Positions 17,163-25,916 are shown, counted from the stretch's first letter. The stretch: DNA of 64,000 nucleotides from an uncultured Ruminococcus sp. (GCA_910585865.1 CAJUGO010000004.1:62001-126000); one strand, 5' to 3'. The notes: a model not told the origin generated them from the sequence alone. Program-made: numbers and translations.

Positions 17163-17897
17163 TTAAATAAACCCGCCGTTTACGCCAAGAACCTGACCTG
17201 TAATAAATTTTGCTTTTTCACTGCACAAAAATACAGCGGCATCTGCAATATCTTTAGGTGTTCCTAGCATATTAAGCGCAGATTCTTCCCTAAGCTGATT
17301 GACTGTTTCCTCATCAAAATCTTTCATCATATCAGTCATAACCACACCGGGACAAATACAGTTTACTCTTATGCCTGACAGCCCGACTTCCTTAGCCAGC
17401 GCCTTTGTAAGTCCGATTACTCCTGCCTTTGCCGCACTGTAATGAACCTCGCAGGAAGCGCCTGTCTGCCCCCACATCGAGCTTACGTTCAAAATCACAC
17501 CGCTGTGGTTCTTAATCATATAGCGCAAAAGAACCTCCTGAGTACAGTTAAAAACGCCGTCCAGATTAACGCCAATCATTATATTCCATTCATCCTGCGT
17601 AATTTCGGTAAACAGCTTTTGCTGTGCAATTCCAGAATTATTTACAAGCACATCAATCTTCCCAAACTCTTTGTCAATTTCATCATACATAGCGTTTACA
17701 CTGCTTCTGTCCGATACATCAGCCGAAACAGAAATCGCATTAACCCTGTAGCTTTCACAAAGTATTTTTGCAAGCTCCTGCGCTCTTTTACGGTTTTTGT
17801 TGCAGTGTACGGCAATATTACAGCCTTCCTTTGCAAATGCTACGGCCATAGCTGAGCCTATGCCTCCCGACGCGCCTGTTATTAAGACATTTTTCAT
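17163..17897 (-). CDS. Short-chain dehydrogenase/reductase, FabG-like
   Basis: NAD(P)H-dependent oxidoreductase of the classical SDR family, 244 residues. The cofactor loop TGASGGIG is at residues 7-14, NNSG at about 86-89, the catalytic Ser of NVSSMWG, YSAAK with the Tyr and Lys pair, and the C-terminal GQVLGVNGGFI of FabG-type 3-ketoacyl-ACP reductases. It is a single gene away from any fatty-acid cluster, so it could be FabG itself or a FabG paralogue such as the EF-P 5-aminopentanone reductase of Bacilli. I start at the ATG at 17897, behind GGGTG; a GTG three codons upstream lacks a ribosome site. Confidence 0.85.
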   Translation of the reverse strand: MKNVLITGASGGIGSAMAVAFAKEGCNIAVHCNKNRKRAQELAKILCESYRVNAISVSADVSDRSSVNAMYDEIDKEFGKIDVLVNNSGIAQQKLFTEITQDEWNIMIGVNLDGVFNCTQEVLLRYMIKNHSGVILNVSSMWGQTGASCEVHYSAAKAGVIGLTKALAKEVGLSGIRVNCICPGVVMTDMMKDFDEETVNQLREESALNMLGTPKDIADAAVFLCSEKAKFITGQVLGVNGGFI

Positions 17898-17976
17898 AGT
17901 ATTCACCCGAGTTCTTAATTTTTATACTATATTTATTATAGCATTATTTTTCTGTAATATAAAGCCCTATAAAAAC

Positions 17977-18004
17977 CAAGGTACAGCCGAATGACTGTAC
18001 CTTG
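17977..18004 (-). terminator. Terminator of xre gene; first copy of a duplicated 28-bp hairpin
   Basis: CAAGGTACAG, an 8-base loop and CTGTACCTTG form a 10-bp stem just after the xre stop. An identical 28-base copy in the same orientation lies at 19371-19398. Confidence 0.75.
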
Positions 18005-18017
18005 TTTATTCTTGGAA

Positions 18018-18365
18018 CTACTTGCTGTTTGTTATTTCAGCGATGCTTTCAATTATCTCCGCAACCTTAATCTGTTGGCTGCCGGGAATCTTCTTCAATG
18101 CATTTTCAATTCTAATCCTCGCCTGTGCGTCAGCGTTCTTTGATTCACTTTCAAAACAAAGAATTTCGTTTACTGATACACACAAAGCATCACATATTTT
18201 ATAAACAGTGTCAATTGTCGGACACTTTTCACCGCGCTCAAGTCTGCCGATATATGCAGGATGCAGACCTGCTGACATAGACAAAGCTTCCTGACTTATG
18301 TCTTTTTTCAGCCTTAGTTTTCTGATGTTTGCACCGAGTTGCTTTGTCAGTTCTTCTCTTTCCAT
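18018..18365 (-). CDS. XRE-family transcriptional regulator
   Basis: A 115-residue cytoplasmic DNA-binding protein. Residues about 7-65 form a Cro/C1-type helix-turn-helix: LGANIRKLRLKKDISQEALS, AGLHPAYIGRLERGEKCPT, and VYKICDALCVSVNEIL. A short C-terminal helical tail (residues 75-115) follows, with no ligand or protease domain. AGGAAT precedes the ATG. It is divergent from the Sel1-type gene, with back-to-back promoters and repeated CTTTAG half-sites between them, so autoregulation and control of the neighbour are likely. Its target range is not known. Confidence 0.88.
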   Translation of the reverse strand: MEREELTKQLGANIRKLRLKKDISQEALSMSAGLHPAYIGRLERGEKCPTIDTVYKICDALCVSVNEILCFESESKNADAQARIRIENALKKIPGSQQIKVAEIIESIAEITNSK

Positions 18366-18400
18366 AACACTATTCCTGCCCTAAAGGTATTTATATATGT

Positions 18401-18429
18401 ATCATATTATACATTTTCCGCCCCATCAA
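18401..18429 (-). promoter_or_regulatory. Predicted promoter of the xre gene
   Basis: On the minus strand TTGATG (18424-18429), 17 bases, then TATGAT (18401-18406). The xre ATG is 36 bases further on. Confidence 0.65.
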
Positions 18430-18433
18430 TCAC

Positions 18434-18460
18434 CTTTAGTGCATAAAATCACATCTAAAG
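18434..18460. promoter_or_regulatory. Inverted CTTTAG/CTAAAG pair between divergent promoters, candidate Xre operator
   Basis: CTTTAG (18434-18439) and CTAAAG (18455-18460) form an inverted repeat lying exactly between the -35 boxes of the xre and rightward promoters. A third CTAAAG is at 18381-18386 in the xre leader. Confidence 0.45.
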
Positions 18461-18462
18461 TA

Positions 18463-18491
18463 TTGACACATCAGCAACCAAAGTGTATAAT
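18463..18491 (+). promoter_or_regulatory. Consensus sigma-A promoter
   Basis: TTGACA (18463-18468), 17 bases and TATAAT (18486-18491) match both consensus boxes exactly. The start would be near 18498, about 180 bases before the Sel1-type gene and a few bases before a small leaderless frame at 18501. The stretch 18366-18676 otherwise holds only the xre promoter and the half-sites. Confidence 0.85.
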
Positions 18492-18500
18492 TTAAGCACT

Positions 18501-18653
18501 ATGGAGCACACAAAATGTTATAGAGACGTTAATAAAGCCATAATTGTAAAGTTTGGAATTCCGGAATTTGGAGTAAAAATTTATACGAGAAAAGCACAAA
18601 TTTTTAGAGAATACAGATATTATATGTATTTTTGCCGGTATATTTATAAATAA
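18501..18653 (+). CDS. Possible leaderless 50-residue peptide, uncertain
   Basis: An ATG lies about 3 bases after the predicted transcription start and opens a 50-codon frame beginning MEHTKCYRDVNKAII and ending YMYFCRYIYK, rich in Tyr, Lys and Arg. There is no ribosome-binding site, so it would have to be translated as a leaderless message. The frame ends 23 bases before the Sel1-type gene. It could equally be an untranslated leader. Confidence 0.25.
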   Translation: MEHTKCYRDVNKAIIVKFGIPEFGVKIYTRKAQIFREYRYYMYFCRYIYK

Positions 18654-18676
18654 AAATCAAAAAGGAAGAAAACATT

Positions 18677-19201
18677 ATGTGGTTTGTTATTTTATTCATT
18701 ATCGTATCTGTAACTGCAGTCATTTGCGCGGCAGCTTTAAAGCACACCAATAAAAAAGAAGAAGAATTAAAAGAAATACGCAAAAATAAAGCACAAAGAC
18801 AAACTGTTGCACAGATAAAAACATATCAGCAGAACTATAAGTTGTTGACTAAAGCAGAAAAACAACAGTTGCCGCAAATTTCAGATACCGGATTATCGCA
18901 GGCAACTATTAATACCCACAATATAGCAATTAATGTTTATCAAACTTATCTGAGTAATTCTGATAAGGCTGTATATTGGATGCAAAAAGCAGAAATTTCA
19001 GGTAATTTAGATGCCAAGTATTTTATGGGCAGATATCTCATTTTGGGTTATGGCTTTCCCGCAGACAAATACCATAAGGCTTTGGGAACTGCAAAAATCA
19101 TAGATGCTGCAAAAGCCGGAAATGAGCTGGCTATAGATTGCCTCAGACAAGAATTTAATATGTCTGAGGCAGAGTTAAAAACGCAGGGAATCCCTGTTTA
19201 G
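18677..19201 (+). CDS. Membrane-anchored Sel1-like repeat protein of unknown function
   Basis: A 174-residue protein with one N-terminal membrane span (residues about 2-22), a charged, helical stretch rich in Lys, Glu and Gln (about 25-65), and a C-terminal part that fits Sel1-like repeats: AVYWMQKAEISGNLDAKYFMGRY and then AAKAGNELAIDCLRQEF, with GYGFPAD between them. Such alpha-alpha repeats mediate protein contacts. AAGGAAG precedes the ATG. It is divergent from the XRE regulator and the two lie between duplicated terminator hairpins. I do not recognise a specific family, and no enzymatic motif is visible. Confidence 0.7.
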   Translation: MWFVILFIIVSVTAVICAAALKHTNKKEEELKEIRKNKAQRQTVAQIKTYQQNYKLLTKAEKQQLPQISDTGLSQATINTHNIAINVYQTYLSNSDKAVYWMQKAEISGNLDAKYFMGRYLILGYGFPADKYHKALGTAKIIDAAKAGNELAIDCLRQEFNMSEAELKTQGIPV

Positions 19202-19370
19202 TTATGTTAAACAGCTGTAGTTATTGATATATTTTGAAGTTAAAGAATGCGTATATACCTCAAGATTAGCAAAAAAACTTATGGACTGCCAATTATTTTT
19301 CCGCCTTTCTATCTTAGAAAGCGCCCAACACGTTAAAATGATTTTATTTGTATAAGCAATAATATATAAA

Positions 19371-19398
19371 CAAGGTACAGCCGAATGACTGTACCTTG
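19371..19398 (-). terminator. Terminator of glnS; second copy of the duplicated 28-bp hairpin
   Basis: The same 28 bases as at 17977-18004, in the same orientation. It lies 14 bases past the glnS stop, with T-rich DNA beyond on the minus strand. The gap 19202-19411 has no other recognisable feature. Confidence 0.75.
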
Positions 19399-19411
19399 CT
19401 TGTTTTATCTG

Positions 19412-21103
19412 TTATTTTTTAAATCCGTCTTTAAGGCTTACGCTTCTGTTAAACACGAGATGCCCGGGAGATGAATCCTTGTTGTCGACACAGAAATAAC
19501 CCAATCTCATAAACTGGTAGCTTTTGGGTGCAACTGCATTTTCAAGATTCTTTTCAGCCTTGCAGCCGGTGAGAATTTCAAGAGAATTTTCACTAAGATA
19601 ATCAAGGAAATTCCTGTCGCCTGTATCAGGGTCGGGAACAGTAAAGAGATTATCGTAAAGTCTTACCTCGGCATCTGCACAGTTGTTAGCGTCAACCCAG
19701 TGAATTGTACCTCTTACCTTTCTGCCGTCAGGAGTGTTGCCGCCCCTTGTTTCGGGGTCATACTCAGCATAAACCTCAACAACATTGCCGTTTTCATCCT
19801 TTTTACAGCCTGTACATTTTACAATATACGCTGACTTTATTCTTACCTCGTTGCCGGGGTAAAGCCGCTGATATTTCTTAATCGGCTCCTCCATAAAGTC
19901 GCTTTCTTCTATATAACATTCGCGGCTGAACGTAACCTTTCTTGTGCCGTCCTCGGGACGGTTAGGATTATTTTCGACCTCAAATTCTTCGGTTTTGCCT
20001 TCGGGATAATTAGTTATTACAAGCTTAATCGGATGCAGAACACACATTGTGCGCTCTGCCGTTTCATTTAAATCATCACGCAAACAATGCTCAAGGAAAC
20101 TGTACTCAACAATAGAATTAACCTTGGAAACGCCAATCTGGTCAATAAAGGAGCGAATTGACTTAGGTGTGTATCCTCTTCTGCGCAAGCCGCAAAGAGT
20201 AGGCATTCTAGGGTCATCCCATCCGTTTACATATCCCTTTTCAACAAGTTCGCGCAGCTTTCGCTTTGACATAACGGTGTTGTTAATTCCAAGACGCGCA
20301 AACTCAATCTGTCTGGGCTTGCACGGAGCGGAAATATTGTTTATTACCCAGTCATAAAGAGGGCGATGTGCCTCAAACTCAAGAGAGCAAAGGCTGTGTG
20401 TAATTCCCTCAATGGCGTCCTCAATAGGATGAGCAAAATCGTACATAGGATATATGCACCACTTATCGCCTGTTCTGTGATGTTTCAGCCGATTAATTCT
20501 GTAAATAACAGGATCACGCATATTAAAATTACCCGAGGCAAGGTCAATCTTTGCACGAAGTGTCATAGTTCCGTCCTCAAACTCACCGTTCTTCATTCGT
20601 TCAAACAAATCAAGGCTTTCCTCAATCGGACGGTCGCGGAACGGACTTTTTGCAGGAGTCTGCGTGTCGCCCCTATACTCCCTAACCTGGTCAGGAGTAA
20701 GCTCACACACATAGGCAAGGCCTTTCTTTATAAGCTCAACTGCATATTCATACATCCGGTCAAAATACTGCGACGCATAAAAAAATCTGTTGTCCCAGTT
20801 AAAACCCAGCCACTTTATATCCTCTTTGATTGCGTCAACATACTCCACATCTTCCTTTGTAGGGTTTGTATCGTCCATCCTTAAATTGCATATTCCGCCA
20901 AATTTTTCGGCTGTGCCAAAATCAATACAAATTGCCTTTGCATGGCCAATGTGAAGATAACCGTTAGGCTCAGGAGGAAAACGGGTATGAACCTTTTCCC
21001 CCTCAAATCTGCCGCTGTCTGCAATGTCCTCGCGTATAAAATCATGAATAAAGTTACCCTGCATAACTTCTTCGTTTTCAATGCTTTTTACTTCTTCTGA
21101 CAT
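19412..21103 (-). CDS. glnS: Glutaminyl-tRNA synthetase
   Basis: Class I synthetase that charges tRNA-Gln directly. The 563-residue protein has the HIGH-type motif PPEPNGYLHIGHAKA near residue 43, the KMSKS equivalent VMSKRKL, and the GlnRS-specific segments RMDDTNPTKEDVEYV and DRFFYASQYFDRMYEYAVELIKKG, followed by the two anticodon-binding beta-barrels. GGAGGG lies 10 bases before the ATG. It sits just downstream of gltX with a 36-base gap, so the two are probably co-transcribed. Most Firmicutes lack GlnRS and use GatCAB amidation of Glu-tRNA-Gln, so its presence beside a GluRS is notable. Confidence 0.96.
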   Translation of the reverse strand: MSEEVKSIENEEVMQGNFIHDFIREDIADSGRFEGEKVHTRFPPEPNGYLHIGHAKAICIDFGTAEKFGGICNLRMDDTNPTKEDVEYVDAIKEDIKWLGFNWDNRFFYASQYFDRMYEYAVELIKKGLAYVCELTPDQVREYRGDTQTPAKSPFRDRPIEESLDLFERMKNGEFEDGTMTLRAKIDLASGNFNMRDPVIYRINRLKHHRTGDKWCIYPMYDFAHPIEDAIEGITHSLCSLEFEAHRPLYDWVINNISAPCKPRQIEFARLGINNTVMSKRKLRELVEKGYVNGWDDPRMPTLCGLRRRGYTPKSIRSFIDQIGVSKVNSIVEYSFLEHCLRDDLNETAERTMCVLHPIKLVITNYPEGKTEEFEVENNPNRPEDGTRKVTFSRECYIEESDFMEEPIKKYQRLYPGNEVRIKSAYIVKCTGCKKDENGNVVEVYAEYDPETRGGNTPDGRKVRGTIHWVDANNCADAEVRLYDNLFTVPDPDTGDRNFLDYLSENSLEILTGCKAEKNLENAVAPKSYQFMRLGYFCVDNKDSSPGHLVFNRSVSLKDGFKK

Positions 21104-21139
21104 TTTTATCTGTCCCTCCGTAATGCTGTAATATACAAA

Positions 21140-22597
21140 TCATTGCGATAATTTTTCGAGTCCCTTTTCAAGTCTGGAAAGAGATTCTTCCCTGCCCAGA
21201 ATATCAAGAATTTCTACTGCTCCGCCAGGAGTAACGGTTTTGCCGGCCGCCGCAATTCTTACCGGCCACATAACCGTACCGTTTTTCAGCTCTTTTTCGG
21301 CAGCCATATTTATAAGGCAATCGTGAATTGATGTATTATTCCACTCAGGCATAGCCTTTAAGCGCTCATACGCTTCCTTAAGAACAACCGGAGCATTTTC
21401 CAGATTGGTTTTGCTTTTTTTATTGACAAACAAATCTTTCTCATAATTTGGAAGTTCTGCAAAAAAATCTATCATATCAGGGATTTGCGTAAGTTGAGTT
21501 GTGCGTTTTTGCAAAATCTCCGCAAATTTTTCATACGGCATAATTTTGCTTCCAAATACCTTTTTATAGTATGGCATTGCCGCCTTTGTAAATTCCTCAG
21601 TTGTCATAGCTTTGATATATTCGCCGTTAAACCATGACAGCTTGTCATAATCAAATACCGACGGAGATTTGCTTATACCACTTACATCAAATTCATTTTC
21701 AAGCTCTTTAACCGAGAATATTTCACAATTATCCTTAGGGCACCAGCCCAGAAGCGCAATATAGTTTATGATAGCCTCGGGAAGATATCCCTCCTCAATT
21801 AAATCGTAAAATCCTGTTGCACCGTGGCGCTTGGAAAGCTTTGAAATATTTCCGTCTTCATCCCTGCCCATAATAAGAGGAAGGTGGATATAAGTGGGAA
21901 CTTCCCATCCGAACGCTTCATAAAGCAGATTATACTTCGGGGTTGAACTTAAATACTCACATCCGCGTACAACATGAGTAATACCCATTGTATGGTCATC
22001 AATTACATTCGCAAAATTATAGGTAGGATATCCGTCCGTCTTAATAAGAATTTGATCCTGAAGCTCGCTGTTTTCTACAGTAATCTCGCCGAACACGGCG
22101 TCAGCAAAGGTGGTGCTTCCGTCAACCGGCATTTTCTGACGTATAACATAGGGAGTGCCCTCTGCAAGAAGCCTGTCGATTTCCTCCTGCGGCAAATCGC
22201 GGCAGTGTCTGTCATAACCGCCTCCAACACTGTCATTCTGAAGCTGTTCAAGGCGCTCCTTTGTGCAGAAACAGCGATAAGCTTTGCCTTCCCTTATGAG
22301 CTGTTCGGCATACGGCAGATACATATCCTTTCTTTCAGACTGAACATAGGGACCGTAGTCACCGCCGACATCCGGACCTTCATCATGCTTCAGTCCCGCA
22401 AGCGATAATGTGTCGTAAATAACGTCGACAGCACCCTCAACAAGTCTTTCACGATCCGTATCCTCTATTCTTAACACAAATTTTCCGTTTTGTGATTTTG
22501 CTACAAGGTATTCATAAAGCGCCGTACGCAGATTTCCCACATGCATAAACCCTGTGGGGCTCGGCGCATATCTTGTGCGTACCGTATTGTCAGCCAT
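21140..22597 (-). CDS. gltX: Glutamyl-tRNA synthetase
   Basis: Class I synthetase that charges tRNA-Glu. The 485-residue protein begins MADNTVRTRYAPSPTGFMHVGNLRTALYEY, with the HIGH-type element HVGN, and carries the KMSKS-type motif KLSKRHG, EDTDRER and the C-terminal helical anticodon-binding domain. The ATG at 22597 has GGAGG 8 bases upstream; a start 15 bases earlier has none. It is the first gene of the gltX-glnS pair and has a predicted promoter 43-71 bases upstream. Only one anticodon-binding domain type is seen, as in other bacterial GluRS. Confidence 0.96.
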   Translation of the reverse strand: MADNTVRTRYAPSPTGFMHVGNLRTALYEYLVAKSQNGKFVLRIEDTDRERLVEGAVDVIYDTLSLAGLKHDEGPDVGGDYGPYVQSERKDMYLPYAEQLIREGKAYRCFCTKERLEQLQNDSVGGGYDRHCRDLPQEEIDRLLAEGTPYVIRQKMPVDGSTTFADAVFGEITVENSELQDQILIKTDGYPTYNFANVIDDHTMGITHVVRGCEYLSSTPKYNLLYEAFGWEVPTYIHLPLIMGRDEDGNISKLSKRHGATGFYDLIEEGYLPEAIINYIALLGWCPKDNCEIFSVKELENEFDVSGISKSPSVFDYDKLSWFNGEYIKAMTTEEFTKAAMPYYKKVFGSKIMPYEKFAEILQKRTTQLTQIPDMIDFFAELPNYEKDLFVNKKSKTNLENAPVVLKEAYERLKAMPEWNNTSIHDCLINMAAEKELKNGTVMWPVRIAAAGKTVTPGGAVEILDILGREESLSRLEKGLEKLSQ

Positions 22598-22639
22598 TAT
22601 CCTTACCTCCATAAAATTATAAATTCAGTATAATGGATA

Positions 22640-22668
22640 AGTATATCACACTTATAAAAACATTTCAA
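22640..22668 (-). promoter_or_regulatory. Predicted promoter of gltX-glnS
   Basis: On the minus strand TTGAAA (22663-22668), 17 bases, TATACT (22640-22645). The 421-base gap 22598-23018 also contains an AACGGCA/TGCCGTT stem near 22718-22750 on the plus side and the metG promoter; no T-box or other riboswitch was recognised. Confidence 0.65.
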
Positions 22669-22945
22669 TATTTTTAGATTGTTAATAGGTAATGGCAGCA
22701 CAATGCAGCAAGGCTCGCTGAATAAACGGCAGTACACCATTGCCGTTTTATAATACTCCGGAGGTTTTGCTCGGTTCGCCATTAAAAACCTGCTTTGCCA
22801 TAAAATCGTTTTCCTGCCAATGCAGTGATTTCTCTTTTAGCGTTCAACACCTTAAATGTAAACAATCCATAAATGCATAACTCATTAAACAAATTTGTAG
22901 TTTTTGAATTGTTCAGCAGATGTTATATAAAATCAGTATAGATTA

Positions 22946-22974
22946 TTGCATTCCTTGGTTTTAATTGGTATAAT
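22946..22974 (+). promoter_or_regulatory. Predicted promoter of metG
   Basis: TTGCAT (22946-22951), 17 bases, TATAAT (22969-22974). The metG ATG follows 44 bases later behind GGGAGGA. Confidence 0.75.
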
Positions 22975-23018
22975 AAATGTTACAGCCCATTCGCTGAATT
23001 TAAGGGAGGAATTAAAAC

Positions 23019-24965
23019 ATGTGTAACAAAAAGCCATTTTATATTACAACACCTATCTACTATCCGTCGGGCAATCCGCATATCGGTCACTGCTATACTA
23101 CCGTTGCCTGCGACTCCATTGCCCGCTACAGACGAATGCAGGGGTTCGATGTAATGTTTCTGACAGGCACTGATGAACACGGTCTTAAAATAGAGCAGAA
23201 AGCTGCCGAAGAGGGTGTTACTCCCAAGCAGTACGTTGATAAAATCGTAGAAACTTTCAAGGGACTTTGGAAGTTTATGAATATAGATTATGACAGATAC
23301 ATCCGCACTACCGATGATTATCATATAAAAACCGTACAGAAAATCTTTACGGAACTTTATAACAAAGGGTATATTTACAAAGGCGAATACAAAGGCAAAT
23401 ACTGTACCCCCTGTGAAAGTTTCTGGACAGACAGTCAGCTTGTTGACGGAAAATGCCCCGAATGCGGCAGAGATGTTACAGACGCTAAGGAAGAAGCGTA
23501 TTTCTTCAAGATGGCGCCGTTTGCAGACAGAATAGAAAAACTGCTAACGCAAACCGATTATTTACAACCCAAAACAAGAGCAGTTGAGCTTGTAAATAAC
23601 TTTATTAAGCCCGGGCTTGAGGATCTTTGTGTTTCAAGAACCTCTTTTAAGTGGGGTATTCCTGTAACGTTCGACGAAAAACACGTTGTTTATGTATGGA
23701 TAGACGCTCTTTCCAACTATATCTCGGCACTTGGCTATGAAAACGGCGAATATAATGAATTTAATAAATTCTGGCCTGCCGATGTTCATATGGTTGCAAA
23801 AGACATTATGCGATTCCACGCTATTATCTGGCCTGCAATGCTTATGGCTCTTGATTTGCCTCTGCCAAAGCACCTTGCTGTTCACGGCTGGATTACCTTT
23901 AACGGTCAGAAAATGTCAAAATCACTCGGCAACGTGGTTGACCCGTTTGTACTCGGCGGACGTTACGGCGCAGACGCTATCCGCTACCACATTATGAGAG
24001 AGATGGCTCTGGGCGCAGACAGCTCGTTCTCTAACGAAATTATGATTAACAGAATCAACTCTGACCTTGCCAACGGACTCGGAAATCTTGTTTCAAGAAC
24101 TGTTGCAATGGTTGAAAAATATTTCGGCGGAACCTTACCTACAGAACGTGAGGACGGGGACTTTGACGATGATCTGATTGCGTCAGCTGTCGGGCTCAAA
24201 GCAAAGGTTGATGAATTTATTGATAAAACTCAGCTTAATAATGCGCTGGCTGAAATTTTCAAGTTGATTTCACGTGCAAACAAATATATTGATGAGACGG
24301 CTCCATGGGTTATAGCAAAGGACGAATCCAAAAAAGCAAGACTTGCTTCTGTTCTTTACAATCTGCTGGAAGCAATCCGCATTGCCTGCACCCTGCTCTC
24401 CGCATTCATGCCGGCTGCTATGCCGAAAGCACTTGAGCAAATCGGTGCTTGCGATAGATGTGCTTCATACGAAAATGCCGGCAAATTTGGCGTTTTGCCC
24501 CCTGATGTAACAGTTAAAAAGGGTGAAGTACTTTTCCCGAGAATAGATGTTGACAAGGAAATTGAGGAACTCAACAGTATAATCAAGAACAATGAGCAGG
24601 AAAGCGAAGAAGTAAAAAAACTCAGGGAAGAAATTGAGGGAATTGCACAGATTGGCATTGATGATTTTTGCAAGGTTGATTTGAGAGTGGCCGAAATCAA
24701 GGCATGCGAGCCTGTAAAAAAAGCTAAAAAGCTCCTGAAGCTTTCACTTTTTGACGGCGTAAAGGAAAGAACCGTAGCAAGCGGAATTGCAAAGTTCTAT
24801 ACTCCTGATGAACTTATCGGCAAAAAGGTGATTCTGGTATCCAACCTCAAACCGGCAAAACTTTGCGGTGTAGAAAGCTGCGGTATGATATTGGCGGCAA
24901 CTTGCAGTGAAGATGTAAAGGTTATTTTTGTTGATGATATGTCTGCAGGCTCTAAAATAAGTTAA
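23019..24965 (+). CDS. metG: Methionyl-tRNA synthetase
   Basis: Class I synthetase that charges initiator and elongator tRNA-Met. The 648-residue protein has TTPIYYPSGNPHIGHCYTT at the N-terminus with HIGH, a zinc knuckle CTPCESFW...CPECG, the WIDALSNYI segment, KMSKSLGN, and an appended C-terminal EMAPII-like tRNA-binding domain (from about residue 545: DFCKVDLRVAEI ... VLVSNLKPAKLCGVES-like ILVSNLKP). GGGAGGA precedes the ATG. It is followed 52 bases later by tatD, the usual Firmicute pairing, with a small GC hairpin between. Confidence 0.97.
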   Translation: MCNKKPFYITTPIYYPSGNPHIGHCYTTVACDSIARYRRMQGFDVMFLTGTDEHGLKIEQKAAEEGVTPKQYVDKIVETFKGLWKFMNIDYDRYIRTTDDYHIKTVQKIFTELYNKGYIYKGEYKGKYCTPCESFWTDSQLVDGKCPECGRDVTDAKEEAYFFKMAPFADRIEKLLTQTDYLQPKTRAVELVNNFIKPGLEDLCVSRTSFKWGIPVTFDEKHVVYVWIDALSNYISALGYENGEYNEFNKFWPADVHMVAKDIMRFHAIIWPAMLMALDLPLPKHLAVHGWITFNGQKMSKSLGNVVDPFVLGGRYGADAIRYHIMREMALGADSSFSNEIMINRINSDLANGLGNLVSRTVAMVEKYFGGTLPTEREDGDFDDDLIASAVGLKAKVDEFIDKTQLNNALAEIFKLISRANKYIDETAPWVIAKDESKKARLASVLYNLLEAIRIACTLLSAFMPAAMPKALEQIGACDRCASYENAGKFGVLPPDVTVKKGEVLFPRIDVDKEIEELNSIIKNNEQESEEVKKLREEIEGIAQIGIDDFCKVDLRVAEIKACEPVKKAKKLLKLSLFDGVKERTVASGIAKFYTPDELIGKKVILVSNLKPAKLCGVESCGMILAATCSEDVKVIFVDDMSAGSKIS

Positions 24966-24973
24966 AAATTAAC

Positions 24974-24992
24974 AGGGGAGCATTGCTCCCCT
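24974..24992 (+). terminator. Small hairpin between metG and tatD
   Basis: AGGGGAGCA/TGCTCCCCT forms a compact 9-bp stem with a one-base centre, followed by GATTTTAT. It may give partial termination before tatD. Confidence 0.4.
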
Positions 24993-25017
24993 GATTTTAT
25001 AATAAAGCAGGGATAAA

Positions 25018-25785
25018 ATGCATTATAAAAATATATTTGACGCTCACGCTCATTACGACGACAAATGGTTTGATGAGGACAGGTTTCAGCTGCTGGATAA
25101 TATTCAAAACAAGGGTGTTTGCAAAATTGTAAATAACGCCGTTGACCTAAAAACAGCAAAAATATGCGTTGATTATGCTGAAAAGTATGACTTTATGTAT
25201 GCGGCGGTCGGCTTTCATCCCGAAAACCTTGATGATGTTCCCGAAGATTACCTTGAACAGCTTTCAAAGCTTTGCACGCATAAAAAAGTGGTTGCAATAG
25301 GCGAAACAGGACTTGACTATCACTGGGACACACCAAGAGACTTGCAAAAGAGAGTTTTTGAAGAACAAATAAAATTGTCTCTTGATTTAAAAATGCCTCT
25401 TGTTGTTCATGACAGAGAAGCGCACGGCGACACATTTGATTTTCTCAGAAAATACAAGCCCAAAGCATTGATACACTGCTTTTCGGGCAGTGTTGAGCTA
25501 ATGAAAGAAACTGTAAAACTAGGGATGTACATCAGCCTGGGCGGAGCAGTAACCTTTAAAAATGCCCGACACAGCATTGAGGTTGCAAGAGATATCCCGA
25601 TTGACCGTCTGCTGCTTGAAACGGACGCTCCGTATATGGCGCCTGTTCCGTTCAGAGGCAAAAGATGCGACAGTTCAATGATATTGTATACCGCAGAAAA
25701 AATTGCCTCTGTAAGACAAATGAGTATACAGGATGTTATCAGCAAGACCTGTGAAAATGCAAAGTGTTTCTATGAAATTGACTGA
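25018..25785 (+). CDS. tatD: TatD-family metal-dependent hydrolase/DNase
   Basis: TIM-barrel metal-dependent hydrolase of the YcfH/TatD family, acting as a 3'-5' exonuclease or phosphatase. The 255-residue protein has the metal-binding FDAHAHYDD near the N-terminus, where the family usually has THxH, so it is the DAHAH variant. Further motifs are AIGETGLDYHWD, FEEQIKLSLDLKMPLVVHDREA, LIHCFSGS and LLLETDAPYMAP. A weak ribosome site (AGCAGGG) precedes the ATG. The product probably shares a transcript with metG. The protein ends within a few residues of the usual family length. Confidence 0.92.
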   Translation: MHYKNIFDAHAHYDDKWFDEDRFQLLDNIQNKGVCKIVNNAVDLKTAKICVDYAEKYDFMYAAVGFHPENLDDVPEDYLEQLSKLCTHKKVVAIGETGLDYHWDTPRDLQKRVFEEQIKLSLDLKMPLVVHDREAHGDTFDFLRKYKPKALIHCFSGSVELMKETVKLGMYISLGGAVTFKNARHSIEVARDIPIDRLLLETDAPYMAPVPFRGKRCDSSMILYTAEKIASVRQMSIQDVISKTCENAKCFYEID

Positions 25786-25916
25786 TAATATCAACATAGC
25801 TTTTAATTTAGTAATCCCCCAAAAGCATGGAATAGAACAGACAATACCTAAATCAGCTGTCAGCTCCATTAAAAATAAGATATATTACTCCAACAAAATA
25901 ATGGCAAACAAAAACA

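Noticed and set aside
22598..23018. Possible T-box or other tRNA-sensing leader before metG or gltX
   Set aside because: The AGGGTGGNACCGCG T-box signature is absent, and the only stem is a short AACGGCA/TGCCGTT hairpin.
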